Shown: positions 1 through 8,162 of the stretch, in pieces
Layout: each line of letters begins with the position of its first letter
Position numbering within the stretch: position 1 is the first letter of the stretch
Source: Pontibacter aquaedesilientis
GTDB taxonomy: Bacteria > Bacteroidota > Bacteroidia > Cytophagales > Hymenobacteraceae
Length of the DNA stretch: 64,000 nucleotides
Assembly: GCF_014773225.1 (NCBI RefSeq)
Contig: NZ_JACXAJ010000009.1
Location: forward strand, 1-64,000
Direction: 5' to 3'
Notes under the pieces: generated by a model
Databases searched by the model: none
Told to the model about the DNA's origin: nothing
Seen by the model: only the letters and a program-made list of their open reading frames with translations
Made by a program: the position numbers and the translations under genes

Positions 1-84
1 ACAACCTCTTCAGACTTTTTTTCCTTTTCTTTTCGGCCTGCGTGAGCGGCCTTTCCGGAATCCCCTTCCTCTCGAAGCGGGGTG

Positions 85-114
85 CAAAGGTAAGCAGCTT
101 TTCTCAATCTGCAA
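85..114 (-). promoter_or_regulatory. Leftward promoter P1, rRNA-type
   Basis: Read on the minus strand there is a -33 TTG (112-114), an exact 19-nt spacer and a -7 box TACCTTTG (85-92), which is the Bacteroidota vegetative consensus. An A/T-rich run just upstream (about 128-137) could act as an UP element. The transcript would leave the window at position 1. A structured leader of this kind before an rRNA operon is an inference; no rRNA sequence is inside the window. Confidence 0.75.
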
Positions 115-232
115 GCCCTCGGCAAAAGTTTTTTTTCAGTCTCCTTTCCGGTGCCTCACCTGCTGGCTCGGCGGCCGGGGCCGCCCTGCCGGCTGGCCCG
201 TTCCCCCGACCCGCGTTACCGTGTTGGGAGTG

Positions 233-262
233 CAAAGGTCTCAAAAATCCCCGAATCCGCAA
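233..262 (-). promoter_or_regulatory. Leftward promoter P2, upstream of P1
   Basis: On the minus strand, TTG (260-262), a 19-nt spacer and GACCTTTG (233-240) form a second promoter about 148 bp upstream of P1 in the same direction. The first base of the -7 box is G instead of T. Both boxes are followed by the same GCAC. Tandem promoters are typical of rRNA or other highly expressed stable-RNA operons. Confidence 0.65.
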
Positions 263-369
263 GGGGTAGCCGCCAACTTTGGCCCCGGACACCGGGCGGT
301 TCCGCTTAACTACCTGAGTTGCACCGGGAATATTTGCAAAAAAACTTTCCGGTTTTTGGTGTCTCCTAA

Positions 370-396
370 CAATACAGGTCATTATGACCTGTATTG
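370..396. repeat. Perfect 27-bp dyad (13-bp arms, 1-nt centre)
   Basis: Arms CAATACAGGTCAT and ATGACCTGTATTG flank a single T. There is no U-tract on either side, so it does not look like an intrinsic terminator. It lies about 110 bp upstream of promoter P2 and could be an operator for a dimeric regulator or a cruciform. Function unknown. Confidence 0.7.
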
Positions 397-647
397 CCAA
401 GAGTCTGTTTGTTTTCAGAGCTGTGGTGCTCATGAAAGTTTTATAGCTACAAACACTATTGTAGAATGGATTAGCTATCTGTTGATTCTTACAAATGCTT
501 GCTCCCCTTTGCTTGCTGCGCTAATGTGTAACAGCATTTTCGCTCTGGGTAGTTCCGCATGCTTCCAGTTTTTCCTTTATTTGTTGTTTGATTCCTTTTC
601 TCTATTCCTTACTTATGAGTCCATAACTTACACCCAGCTATTTAAGC

Positions 648-679
648 ACAAAAGCCTTTCTGTTTGGAAAGGCTTTTGT
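648..679 (-). terminator. Terminator after the DUF2480 gene
   Basis: A 13-bp stem with arms 648-660 and 667-679 (AAAAGCCTTTC / GAAAGGCTTTT) closes a 6-nt loop. It sits 25 bp past the stop codon of the leftward tsaB-DUF2480 unit. The stem is A/U-rich but the U-tract after it is weak. Confidence 0.6.
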
Positions 680-703
680 CAATTCATTAAATCTATATTT
701 AGC

Positions 704-1216
704 TTATGCTGTTTTTGGTCTCTTATATAATGGGACTGTACTGCATGGCTCTCCGTACATCAAACTACTTACTACTGGCAATAATTTTCGCATAATCTCA
801 ACATAGGCATAAGTTAGAACGGGTATGCTGCCGCAGCCTTTTACTACAACCTTTGCTTCTCTGTATTCTTCCGGGTCAATTTTGGAAATAGCTTCCTGCA
901 TCAGCGCCTGTTCTAAAGCTTCCAGATCGCCGAACACATAGTAATTAGCATGTGCCTGCAGCTTTGTTGCCAATAGCATGTAAGCCCAAGTCGGCACAAT
1001 GGCATCTGCTGAACAAATGATAGCGACGTTCTTTCCAGTATACACTGACCAGTCGTTCTCCTTTATAAAAGCTCTGAAGTCTTTTTCGCGCAGGATCAGT
1101 CCTTGAAAGAGGTTGTCCTTTATATCATACACTACACGCTCCCCCGGGTGAAGCAGTTCTTCCAGGTTTAATGTTACCAGTGCGCTTTGTGCTACTTTGT
1201 TTATTAACTCAGACAT
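704..1216 (-). CDS. DUF2480 family protein
   Basis: A 170-residue soluble protein recognised as the Bacteroidota-restricted DUF2480 family. Recognisable parts are the N-terminal NKVAQSALVTLNLE, the central FQGLILREKDFRAF, SADAIVPTWAYMLLA, and the conserved end KGCGSIPV..YGEPCSTVPLYK. It has no signal peptide or membrane segment. No biochemical role is established for the family. The start lies 13 bp after the tsaB stop, so the two genes probably form one transcript from the promoter at 1953-1982. Conserved Cys and Gly residues near the C-terminus could bind metal or act in catalysis, but that is speculation. Confidence 0.85.
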   Translation of the reverse strand: MSELINKVAQSALVTLNLEELLHPGERVVYDIKDNLFQGLILREKDFRAFIKENDWSVYTGKNVAIICSADAIVPTWAYMLLATKLQAHANYYVFGDLEALEQALMQEAISKIDPEEYREAKVVVKGCGSIPVLTYAYVEIMRKLLPVVSSLMYGEPCSTVPLYKRPKTA

Positions 1217-1229
1217 GGGTTATGACTTA

Positions 1230-1925
1230 TTATATAATGTTCTTGCTTGCACTTGTTATATAAACATCCTTTAAGTAGAAGGGTTCATAATAGGCAATGT
1301 CTTCAAAAGCTTGCTGCTCATATTTCGTAAGAGCCAATTGCCCTATTGGTTTGGCAGAGGGTTGAATGTCATCAATGAACAGGGCGTTCACATTTCCTTC
1401 CTTCAGCTTTCTGAACTTCGAAGTCCCATTCCCAAAGAACACGATCGGCTGCTTTTCTAGTTGCTCATTAAAAGTATGCTCATCCAGAATAACAGGTGTT
1501 ATGGGCCATTGTTCCTCGAGTTTATAATTGAGCAAGCAGGTATAGACCTCCATGCGGCGGGCGTCTATCATCGGGCAGAATAGATAATTTTGGGGATTAG
1601 GCAAACTGCTTATAGCTTGTAGTGCCAGACCGTAGAGGGTTGACACTTCCAACAGTGGTATATCCAGTGAATAGCAAAGTCCTTTGGCGGTGGAGCTGCC
1701 TATGCGCAGACCAGTGTAAGACCCTGGCCCTCCTGACACTGCAACAGCACTCAACTGCTTTAATTCCAACCCGCAGTTTTCGATTAACTGCGAAATCATC
1801 ACGGTGATATGTGAGGAATGCGATTTTTCGATCTGCAACTCGGACGCACCCAGCAGATCGGCTCCATTGTATAAGGCAACAGAACACACTGTGGAAGAGG
1901 TTTCGAGGGCAAGCAGTATGGGCAT
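1230..1925 (-). CDS. tsaB: tRNA threonylcarbamoyladenosine biosynthesis protein TsaB
   Basis: A 231-residue paralogue of the ASKHA ATPase fold that partners TsaD and TsaE in making t6A37 on ANN-decoding tRNAs in the cytoplasm. The N-terminus MPILLALETSSTVCSVALY and the glycine-rich SGGPGSYTGLRIGSSTAKG near residue 66 are diagnostic. A longer frame opens at 1982, but that codon lies on the -33 element of a perfect promoter (1953-1982), so the start at 1925 is chosen. It is probably cotranscribed with the DUF2480 gene. An AGGTATAG octamer lies inside at 1538. Confidence 0.93.
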   Translation of the reverse strand: MPILLALETSSTVCSVALYNGADLLGASELQIEKSHSSHITVMISQLIENCGLELKQLSAVAVSGGPGSYTGLRIGSSTAKGLCYSLDIPLLEVSTLYGLALQAISSLPNPQNYLFCPMIDARRMEVYTCLLNYKLEEQWPITPVILDEHTFNEQLEKQPIVFFGNGTSKFRKLKEGNVNALFIDDIQPSAKPIGQLALTKYEQQAFEDIAYYEPFYLKDVYITSASKNII

Positions 1926-1952
1926 GATGTAAATTCTTAATGATAGATAATG

Positions 1953-1982
1953 CAAAAATACGGCACGAAAGGCAAGAAACAA
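1953..1982 (-). promoter_or_regulatory. Promoter of tsaB
   Basis: On the minus strand TTG (1980-1982), a 19-nt spacer and TATTTTTG (1953-1960) match the Bacteroidota consensus exactly. Transcription should begin near 1946, about 20 nt before the ATG at 1925, which fixes the start of tsaB. Confidence 0.8.
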
Positions 1983-2009
1983 ATCTGCCTATACCTTACT
2001 GCCTTATAT

Positions 2010-2048
2010 AAGAAGAGGGTGACACCAAACTGGCACCACCCTCTTCTT
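2010..2048 (-). terminator. Terminator of the S41 protease gene
   Basis: A 12-bp stem, AAGAAGAGGGTG (2010-2021) with CACCCTCTTCTT (2037-2048), around a 15-nt loop. It lies 14 bp after the stop codon of the leftward protease gene. Confidence 0.7.
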
Positions 2049-2062
2049 ATCTCATTACAGGC

Positions 2063-3712
2063 TTACTTCGTTTTCAGGTATGAAGCATACTGTTGCGAAT
2101 CTTTGAGCACACGCTTTGCCATTAGAATATCCGGATCATCGTCGAAAGAAGACTCGATATAACCCTTTTGCAAATAATAGCGCGATGCGATTTCTGCTTC
2201 TAGCATCTCTTGTATTTCTGTACGGAAACGCATCAGGTCATTCGACTTGTTATGTGATACCTTTTTCTTGATGGCATCCAGCTCCGCCTTAATATCATCG
2301 AGATGTTTGCCTTCTTTGGCTTTTTCAGTAAGCTCTTCCAGCTCTCGCTCCACTTTGGTCGTGTAGTTGACATCCTTGTTCTCGAGGAAAGCTACGAATT
2401 TCCGGTAATCAGCGTCTGTTAACTTAAACTCCTTGGCTGAAGGTATAGAAGGATGCTCTGCCTTGTACTTATTGGCATACTCAAAGAAATAGCCTTTTGT
2501 GGCAATGGCCCGAACGATCTCCGAGTATTTTTTTCGCTCTACTTCGACATCCGGACTCACGCCACCACCATCGTACACCATACGGCCACTTGCTGTTTTG
2601 TAAGCTACCCGCAGTGAATCCGGAATAGTGCCGGCACTGCCATCCTCATTGCGGTGCTTGTAATCAATGGCCTGAATACTGCGTCCGCTAGGTATATAAT
2701 ATTTAGCAGTAGTTACTTTCAGTTGCGAGTTGTACGACAACGGGCGGGTAGCCTGCACCAGGCCTTTCCCAAAGGTACGCTCCCCTATCAGTACAGCCCT
2801 GTCGTAGTCCTGCATCACGCCGGCCACAATTTCGGAAGCGGAAGCACTACGGGAACTGGTCAATATTACCAACGGAATACTTTTATCGAGTGGTTCATCC
2901 AGTGCTTTGTAGGTTTTGTTCCACTCCTTCACCTTGCCCTTGGTGCTCACAATGTCTCTTCCTTTATCTACAAACAGATTCGAGATATTCACAGCTTCGT
3001 GTAGCAGCCCCCCCGGGTTGTCGCGCAGATCAAAGATGATTTTCTTGGCACCCTGCTCTTTCAGTTTCTGAACGGCATTTCTTACCTCCTTGGAGGCATC
3101 TACCGTGAAACCGGAAAGCTGGAAGTATCCTACCTCATCGTCGAGCATACCATAATAAGGCACATTATCTACCATGATGTTAGCGCGGGTCAGCTCTACT
3201 GTTCTTGGTTTGGCCTGACCATAACTGCGCACTTCCAATTTTACGGAGGAGTTAGCCTGCCCTTTGAGCAGTTTGCTTACTTCAGAAGTTGTTTTGCTTG
3301 AGACATTAACCCCGTCGATTTTGATGATCTCATCTCCGATTACCAGACCAGCCTTATGAGCAGGTGAGTCTTCATAGGGCATCTGCACCACAATCTTACC
3401 ATCGCGGCTACCAATCAGCGCACCTATACCGCCATACTGACCGGTAGTCATGGTACGAAAGTCTTCAATATCGTCTTCGGGGATGTAGTTGGTATAAGGG
3501 TCGAGCGACTTGAGCATCGCGTCTATACCGGTGCGCACCAGCTTGGCAGGCGGCACATCGTCTACGTAGTAGGTATTTACTTCTTTGAAAAGCGTGGCAA
3601 AAACGTCAAGGTTCTTGGCAATTTCGAAATAGCGTTCCGACTCAGTCTTAAAGGAGAAGAGAGTCAGCGCGAGGCAGCCAATGAGGAAGCCGACTATAGA
3701 CTTTTTATACAT
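2063..3712 (-). CDS. S41 family C-terminal processing peptidase
   Basis: A 549-residue tail-specific serine protease of the CtpA/Prc family. An N-terminal hydrophobic segment (KKSIVGFLIGCLALTLF) acts as signal or anchor. A PDZ domain (about residues 85-170, with AGLVIGDEIIKIDGVNV) is followed by the S41 core, where SASASE near residue 289 carries the catalytic Ser and FGKG near 315 the catalytic Lys. A charged helical tail of about 150 residues follows. Such enzymes trim or degrade periplasmic proteins. The length is normal for Bacteroidota homologues. It stands alone between tsaB and rnpA and ends in its own terminator. Confidence 0.92.
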   Translation of the reverse strand: MYKKSIVGFLIGCLALTLFSFKTESERYFEIAKNLDVFATLFKEVNTYYVDDVPPAKLVRTGIDAMLKSLDPYTNYIPEDDIEDFRTMTTGQYGGIGALIGSRDGKIVVQMPYEDSPAHKAGLVIGDEIIKIDGVNVSSKTTSEVSKLLKGQANSSVKLEVRSYGQAKPRTVELTRANIMVDNVPYYGMLDDEVGYFQLSGFTVDASKEVRNAVQKLKEQGAKKIIFDLRDNPGGLLHEAVNISNLFVDKGRDIVSTKGKVKEWNKTYKALDEPLDKSIPLVILTSSRSASASEIVAGVMQDYDRAVLIGERTFGKGLVQATRPLSYNSQLKVTTAKYYIPSGRSIQAIDYKHRNEDGSAGTIPDSLRVAYKTASGRMVYDGGGVSPDVEVERKKYSEIVRAIATKGYFFEYANKYKAEHPSIPSAKEFKLTDADYRKFVAFLENKDVNYTTKVERELEELTEKAKEGKHLDDIKAELDAIKKKVSHNKSNDLMRFRTEIQEMLEAEIASRYYLQKGYIESSFDDDPDILMAKRVLKDSQQYASYLKTK

Positions 3713-3741
3713 AATATTCCGGGTTTAGGGGCGGGGTAAGA

Positions 3742-4134
3742 CTATCTAGTCAAACAACGTTCCAAACCGGAAATTAGTTTTTTTTGAATTGTATCAAAGG
3801 ATTTTTTTTCCTTGCCGATGTAAATAATGGCAAGGAGGCGGGGTGCCTGCCCTTGATTTTGGGTAAGAATGTGCTTGTTAAGGCGGTAAGCCTCACGTAT
3901 CTGACGCTTCAGGCGATTGCGGTCTACGGCACGCTTAAAATTGCGCTTCGAAACCGAAATAACCAACTGCGTACTTTCGGAAAGAGGTGCTTCGGGTGTG
4001 TGGTATACAAACCTGAGCGGATACAAATTAAAAGAAGAACCCTTGCTAAACAGCAGCGTGATAAGGCGCTTACTGCACAAGCGTTCTTCTTTCGAAAATG
4101 TATAGCAATTCGGTTGCGGGGCTTTATCGTTCAT
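3742..4134 (-). CDS. rnpA: Ribonuclease P protein component
   Basis: A 130-residue basic protein, the protein subunit of RNase P that matures tRNA 5' ends with the catalytic RNA. The family signature KRAVDRNRLKRQIREAYRL is at about residues 68-86, and the N-terminus has FSKEERLCSKR..LLFSKG. It lies directly downstream of rpmH, the nearly universal rpmH-rnpA order, with a 57-bp gap, and shares the rpmH promoter. The S41 protease gene starts 29 bp after its stop, so partial read-through is possible. Confidence 0.95.
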   Translation of the reverse strand: MNDKAPQPNCYTFSKEERLCSKRLITLLFSKGSSFNLYPLRFVYHTPEAPLSESTQLVISVSKRNFKRAVDRNRLKRQIREAYRLNKHILTQNQGQAPRLLAIIYIGKEKKSFDTIQKKLISGLERCLTR

Positions 4135-4191
4135 TCACAGGATCCATTCAATAATAGAGCGGCTCCGGATTGAGCAAAGCGCAACCGAAAA

Positions 4192-4350
4192 TTAAGCCTT
4201 GTGTCTTCTTTCGTCAGAAACAGAAAGTTTCTTTCTGCCTTTAGCTCTTCTGCTAGCTAGCACTCTTCTACCGTTAGCGGTTTCCATTCTAGATCTGAAA
4301 CCGTGCTTGTTTCTTCTTTTTCTCTGCGAAGGCTGGAATGTTCTTTTCAT
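4192..4350 (-). CDS. rpmH: 50S ribosomal protein L34
   Basis: A 52-residue very basic protein beginning [20 protein letters not shown] and ending SDERRHKA, a textbook bL34. It binds 23S rRNA in the large subunit. The ATG on the minus strand is at 4350 and the TAA at 4192-4194. The promoter is at 4382-4412. The rnpA gene follows in the same direction. Confidence 0.97.
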   Translation of the reverse strand: MKRTFQPSQRKRRNKHGFRSRMETANGRRVLASRRAKGRKKLSVSDERRHKA

Positions 4351-4381
4351 CGTCTGCCAATGGTTATTTTATTATGGCCTG

Positions 4382-4412
4382 CAAAATTAGGGAAGCTTTT
4401 GTTAAATAGCAA
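4382..4412 (-). promoter_or_regulatory. Promoter of rpmH-rnpA
   Basis: On the minus strand TTG (4410-4412), a 20-nt spacer and TAATTTTG (4382-4389). The expected transcription start is near 4375, about 25 nt before the rpmH ATG. Confidence 0.7.
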
Positions 4413-4570
4413 TCCATCTTCTATAATATTTGAAAAAACATGACAAAACAGCGCCAAATAGCTTACAGTGTGACGATTACACATTCAGAAAGCTATACCT
4501 AAAGGCCGCTAATATAGACCATCTTTAGCTTTTGTCTTATCTTTATACCTGCACATGAAGTACTCTTAGC

Positions 4571-6295
4571 ATGATAAAGCACCAGATTACCTATAGCAAC
4601 CCGCTCTCGCATTTTGTTGATATCACGATCATCATACCCGAAAATAGTCAACAGGAGCTATACCTGCAGTTGCCCGCCTGGCGACCGGGCCGATACGAGT
4701 TGCAGCACTTCGCTCAAAAGTTGCGCGGTGTTACGGCCACTGCCAACGGACTGGCTATACCTGTTCGCAAAGTCACCAAAGACCGCTGGCTGGTGCAGAC
4801 GGGGGGTGAGGGTACGGTGGAAATGCGCTACAGCTTTTATGCCCGACAGATGGATGGCGGTGGCTCCTGGCTCGATGAAGAACAGCTCTACCTAAACGGC
4901 ATCAACTGCCTGATGGCCGTGGAAGGCCGTGAGCAAGAACCGCAACAATTACAACTGGCTATACCTGCCAACTGGCAAATAGCCTGTGGATTGCCTGAGA
5001 CGGATCGCCATACCTTGCAAGCCGAAAATTACGACCAGTTAGTGGATAGCCCCCTGATTGCCAGCGCGACCCTTCGGAAAGAAACCTATACCGTAGCCAA
5101 TATCCCTTTCCATATCTGGATACAGGGCAATTGCCAGCCGGACTGGGAGCGGATCAAAAGAGACTTTCAGGCGTTCACAAGGGAACAGCTGGAGGTGTTT
5201 GGTGAGTTTCCTGTAGCGGATTACCATTACCTGAATGAGATCCTCCCCTATCGTTTTTACCATGGCGTGGAGCATTTCAATTCAACCGTTATCACATTGG
5301 GGCCAGGCGAGTTGCTGATGACACCTGCGCTGTACAAAGAATTTCTGGGCGTGAGTTCGCATGAGCTTTTTCACACGTGGAACGTCAAACAGATTCGCCC
5401 CAAGGAAATGCTGCCTTACGACTTCACCAGAGAAAATTACTTCCGGACAGGTTATGTAGCTGAAGGCATCACCACGTACTATGGCGACTACATGCTGGCC
5501 CGATCAGGTGTGTTTACGGCAGCGCAGTATTTTGAAGAACTCAACACCACACTGCAGCGCTACTTCGCTGATCACAGCTACAACAACCTGTCTGTAGCTG
5601 ACTCTTCATTCGATCTATGGCTGGATGGCTACAAACCCGGCATTCCGGATCGCAAGGTATCCATCTATATCAAAGGCGCTTTAACCGCCCTGCTGCTCGA
5701 CCTGCAACTGCGCCGTACTACCAACAACGAAGCCAGTCTGGATACGGTCATGCGGCAGCTTTGGGAAAATTTTGGGAAGCAGCCTACAGGGTATACCGAG
5801 CAAGATTACGAACAATTGGTGCTGCGTATCGGAGGAGAAGCGTTCAAGGCTTACTTTGATAATCATATCAATGGCACAGCTCCCATAGAAGCAGTCCTGG
5901 ACGAAGCGTTGCGCTATGTGGGCTGCACTTTACAGGCGGAAGAAAACGACCTGCTCTCCGAAAGGCTATTCGGTTTCAAAATTATTGCTGATGCCCAAAC
6001 CGCAAAAGTAACCGCCATCGCTCCAAACTCTCCTGCCAGCGTGGCACTAAGCACAGAGGATGAATTGATTGCCGTAAACGGGCGTAAAATAGAGCAGAAC
6101 CTGCAGCCTTTGCTACTGGACATAGACCTCAGTCAAGGTATAGAACTGGCACTGTTTCGAAATAAGCAATTGCGCCATGTACAGCTGCAACCTAGTCCGC
6201 AGACTTATTATACCAGGTATAGCATTGCCAAAAGAACAAACGCCTCAGACAATGAGAAGCAAAACTTCAAGCTTTGGCTGAAACAGGAGTTCTAG
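4571..6295 (+). CDS. M61 family metallopeptidase (glycyl aminopeptidase-like) with PDZ domain
   Basis: A 574-residue zinc peptidase of the M61 family. The HEXXH-type site is HELFHTWNVK near residues 263-272, followed by the downstream Glu region (VAEGITTYYGDYML). A PDZ-like domain is at about residues 480-545 (TAIAPNSPASVALSTEDELIAVNGRKI). The N-terminal ITYSNPLSHFVDITI is typical of the family. There is no signal peptide. The substrate cannot be told from sequence; known members release N-terminal glycine or alanine. The gene contains five copies of the CTATACCT/AGGTATAG octamer (4658, 4755, 4959, 6136, 6215). Its TAG stop is the first triplet of a TAGAT-type repeat. Confidence 0.92.
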   Translation: MIKHQITYSNPLSHFVDITIIIPENSQQELYLQLPAWRPGRYELQHFAQKLRGVTATANGLAIPVRKVTKDRWLVQTGGEGTVEMRYSFYARQMDGGGSWLDEEQLYLNGINCLMAVEGREQEPQQLQLAIPANWQIACGLPETDRHTLQAENYDQLVDSPLIASATLRKETYTVANIPFHIWIQGNCQPDWERIKRDFQAFTREQLEVFGEFPVADYHYLNEILPYRFYHGVEHFNSTVITLGPGELLMTPALYKEFLGVSSHELFHTWNVKQIRPKEMLPYDFTRENYFRTGYVAEGITTYYGDYMLARSGVFTAAQYFEELNTTLQRYFADHSYNNLSVADSSFDLWLDGYKPGIPDRKVSIYIKGALTALLLDLQLRRTTNNEASLDTVMRQLWENFGKQPTGYTEQDYEQLVLRIGGEAFKAYFDNHINGTAPIEAVLDEALRYVGCTLQAEENDLLSERLFGFKIIADAQTAKVTAIAPNSPASVALSTEDELIAVNGRKIEQNLQPLLLDIDLSQGIELALFRNKQLRHVQLQPSPQTYYTRYSIAKRTNASDNEKQNFKLWLKQEF

Positions 6296-6426
6296 ATATT
6301 AGATATCAGATTTTAGATATTAGATTTTAGATATTAGGCATTAGATTAACAGTTTCCAGAAAATGAAATGGAGATTGCCTCATCGCTCACCCTGTTCATT
6401 CAACCAAAATCTATTGTCTAATATCT
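6293..6426. repeat. TAGAT-type repeat cluster at the 3' end of the M61 gene
   Basis: From the TAG stop codon onward, units like TAGATATTAGAT and AGATTTTAGATATTAG repeat to about 6346, and an inverted fragment TCTAATATCT lies at 6416-6425. The same unit flanks the four-helix-bundle gene at 57653-57679 and 58036-58062. Here only about 70 bp without a gene lies between the arms, so this could be an empty or decayed copy. Confidence 0.6.
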
Positions 6427-7661
6427 CAATTGAAAAGCAACTTCAGGTAAAAGGAAGGCTGCTTGAGCCGCTCACGCAGGTCAAGGTCGGTGAACATGCA
6501 GGAGATGGTTTCGGCGAGGGCTTGGTTTTTAGACGCTTTGCTGGCTACTTGGTCGAACAGCCAGGGGTAGTCTAAAAGTCGCTGCATGCGGCGGCTGAGC
6601 TTGAGCTCTTTCCAAAGTCGGTTATACACCGCTTTGTCGTAATGCTGCATAAAGTCGGCGGAAAAGTTCTGTTGCTGCAGGCACAACTCAGCCTGCGTGG
6701 CGGCCCAACGCCCGCTGATCATGGCATTGCTTATACCTTCGCCAGTAAAAGGGTCGATAAGGGAAGCAGCATCCCCTACCAGCATGTAGTTATCACCGGA
6801 GATCACTCGCTTTTTGGAGCCCAAAGGGAGGCCGTACCCTTTGATGTCGCCAATGAGCTCGGCCCCGGCAAAACGTTGCCTGAACTCCGGGTGAGTTTCG
6901 ATCATGCGGAGCATTTCCTTCTTGAGGTTCACCTTCTTTTGACTGACCGTTTCACTCAGCATACCTACACCCACATTCGCATGGCCTCCCGGCAGTGGAA
7001 AAATCCAGAAATAGCCCGGCAGAAAATCTTTGAGGAAGTGCAGCTCGATGAAGTTGTCCTTGTCCAGCCCTGCTACATTTTTGTAATAGGCCCGAAGTCC
7101 GGCGCAGTAGTGCTCTGGCTCCTGCTTTATACCTGCCGTCTGCCGTGCAAAGGATGAATGTGCCCCATTGGCGACAATCAGCAAGCGGCTACGCAACTGG
7201 TGTTCACCGCTTTTATCAGAAAGCGAAAAACCATGGTCTGTTCTTTCAACCTTGGCAACGTCTATACCTTCCAGCAGGGTAATTTCAGGATGCTGCTTTA
7301 CTTGCTCTATCAGGAAATTGTCAAAATCTACCCGCTTGGAGATGTAGCCGGAAGGGGCATCCTGTGTCGGGTCGTAGTTGTACTTGAAAGGCACACTCAG
7401 TTTGTGGCCTGCCGGCGAGATGAAATGAATCCCCCACGACGGAAGCTGCGCTTCCTGCCCGCTCAATGAAGAAAGCAGATCTGGAGAGATCCGTTTGAGT
7501 TCGCTTACGACCTTGCCGCTCAGCGCGTCGCCGCATACCTTGTCTCTTGGAAAAATGGCTTTGTCTATCAGCACACAAGGTATGCCTTTATTGGCCAGGT
7601 GCAAGGCTGCTGCAGCGCCTCCGGGTCCGGCGCCGAGTATACAAATGTCGTGTTGCTGCAT
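6426..7661 (-). CDS. Geranylgeranyl-reductase-family FAD-dependent oxidoreductase
   Basis: A 411-residue flavoprotein. The Rossmann motif ILGAGPGGAAAALHLA is at about residues 8-23, and GDAASLIDPFTGEGISNAM near residue 280 is the conserved FAD-binding region of the GGR/PHBH superfamily. PRDKVCGDALSG is also typical. Members reduce isoprenoid double bonds or hydroxylate aromatic compounds; the substrate here is unknown. A longer frame opens at 7739, but MQQHDICILGAG at 7661 matches where the family begins. It is monocistronic, transcribed leftward, with a -7-like TATTTTTG at 7726-7733 but no clear -33. Confidence 0.85.
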   Translation of the reverse strand: MQQHDICILGAGPGGAAAALHLANKGIPCVLIDKAIFPRDKVCGDALSGKVVSELKRISPDLLSSLSGQEAQLPSWGIHFISPAGHKLSVPFKYNYDPTQDAPSGYISKRVDFDNFLIEQVKQHPEITLLEGIDVAKVERTDHGFSLSDKSGEHQLRSRLLIVANGAHSSFARQTAGIKQEPEHYCAGLRAYYKNVAGLDKDNFIELHFLKDFLPGYFWIFPLPGGHANVGVGMLSETVSQKKVNLKKEMLRMIETHPEFRQRFAGAELIGDIKGYGLPLGSKKRVISGDNYMLVGDAASLIDPFTGEGISNAMISGRWAATQAELCLQQQNFSADFMQHYDKAVYNRLWKELKLSRRMQRLLDYPWLFDQVASKASKNQALAETISCMFTDLDLRERLKQPSFYLKLLFN

Positions 7662-7740
7662 ATATTGCTTCTGGTGAAGGAGGCTAAAAATAAACAGCTT
7701 ATTTGACCCAGCCGCTATACCTACCCAAAAATAACGCATA

Positions 7741-7766
7741 AAAAAAGGAAAGCCCTTGGGCCTTCC
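7741..7766 (-). terminator. Terminator of the 66-residue protein gene
   Basis: A 9-bp stem with one mismatch (arms 7747-7755 and 7758-7766) is followed on the minus strand by a run of U over 7746-7741. Confidence 0.7.
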
Positions 7767-7805
7767 TCTCCTTTTTCATAGTCTTATTTTGTATTCCTGG
7801 CGGAC

Positions 7806-8006
7806 TTACTTTTTATCGTAAGGGGTGTTGTTTCCACCTTTCGCCAAGTTGCGGTTCGGGTTCTGTACTTTTGTGTCGTCTGCGTTTAACGCATTTCTGT
7901 TCGGGTTGTTGTCGATATTCCCCATCAGCTTATTCGGATCTTCTCCTTTGGGGTTATTTTTTTTCAACTCGTCCAGTGTTTTTTTATTTTCGTTTTCTAA
8001 GCTCAT
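7806..8006 (-). CDS. Small Asn/Lys-rich disordered protein
   Basis: A 66-residue hydrophilic protein with no Cys, Trp or hydrophobic core. It is rich in Asn, Lys and Asp with repeated NPN units (KNNPKG, NNPNRNALN, QNPNRNLA). It is not recognised by name. It is accepted as a gene because it is followed by a good terminator and because composition, frame and flanking spacing are gene-like. It is probably intrinsically disordered; small proteins of this kind are sometimes stress-induced, but nothing here shows that. Confidence 0.6.
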   Translation of the reverse strand: MSLENENKKTLDELKKNNPKGEDPNKLMGNIDNNPNRNALNADDTKVQNPNRNLAKGGNNTPYDKK

Positions 8007-8112
8007 CGTTTTAAATTTTAGGTGATCGTCTACCTTAGTTGTACCTGCTGCACCCTTACTTTGTTACAATTAAGTGCAATTCAAATGGCTTGCTATACCT
8101 GCCTGAAAACAA

Positions 8113-8138
8113 AAAAGGGAAGCAGAAGCCTCCCTTTT
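8113..8138 (-). terminator. Terminator of the PfkB kinase gene
   Basis: An interrupted stem AAAAGGGA (8113-8120) with TCCCTTTT (8131-8138) is followed on the minus strand by U-rich sequence. It lies 25 bp past the kinase stop codon. Confidence 0.65.
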
Positions 8139-8162
8139 GTACAATATATAAATAAATTATAT

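Larger units (their letters stand above)
1..703. other. Gene-free leader and upstream region
   Basis: No convincing gene is visible in these 703 bases. The part up to about 350 is GC-rich and carries the two leftward promoters; the rest (about 400-640) is AT-rich with no conserved reading frame. Open frames at 104-433 (minus) and 221-730 (plus) have Cys/Ser/Phe-rich compositions unlike the true proteins nearby and run across the promoters. Confidence 0.6.

Noticed and set aside
104..730. Open frames 104-433 (minus) and 221-730 (plus)
   Set aside because: They overlap each other and run across two consensus promoters and the 27-bp dyad. Their compositions are unlike real proteins (Cys/Ser/Phe-rich) and no family is recognised.
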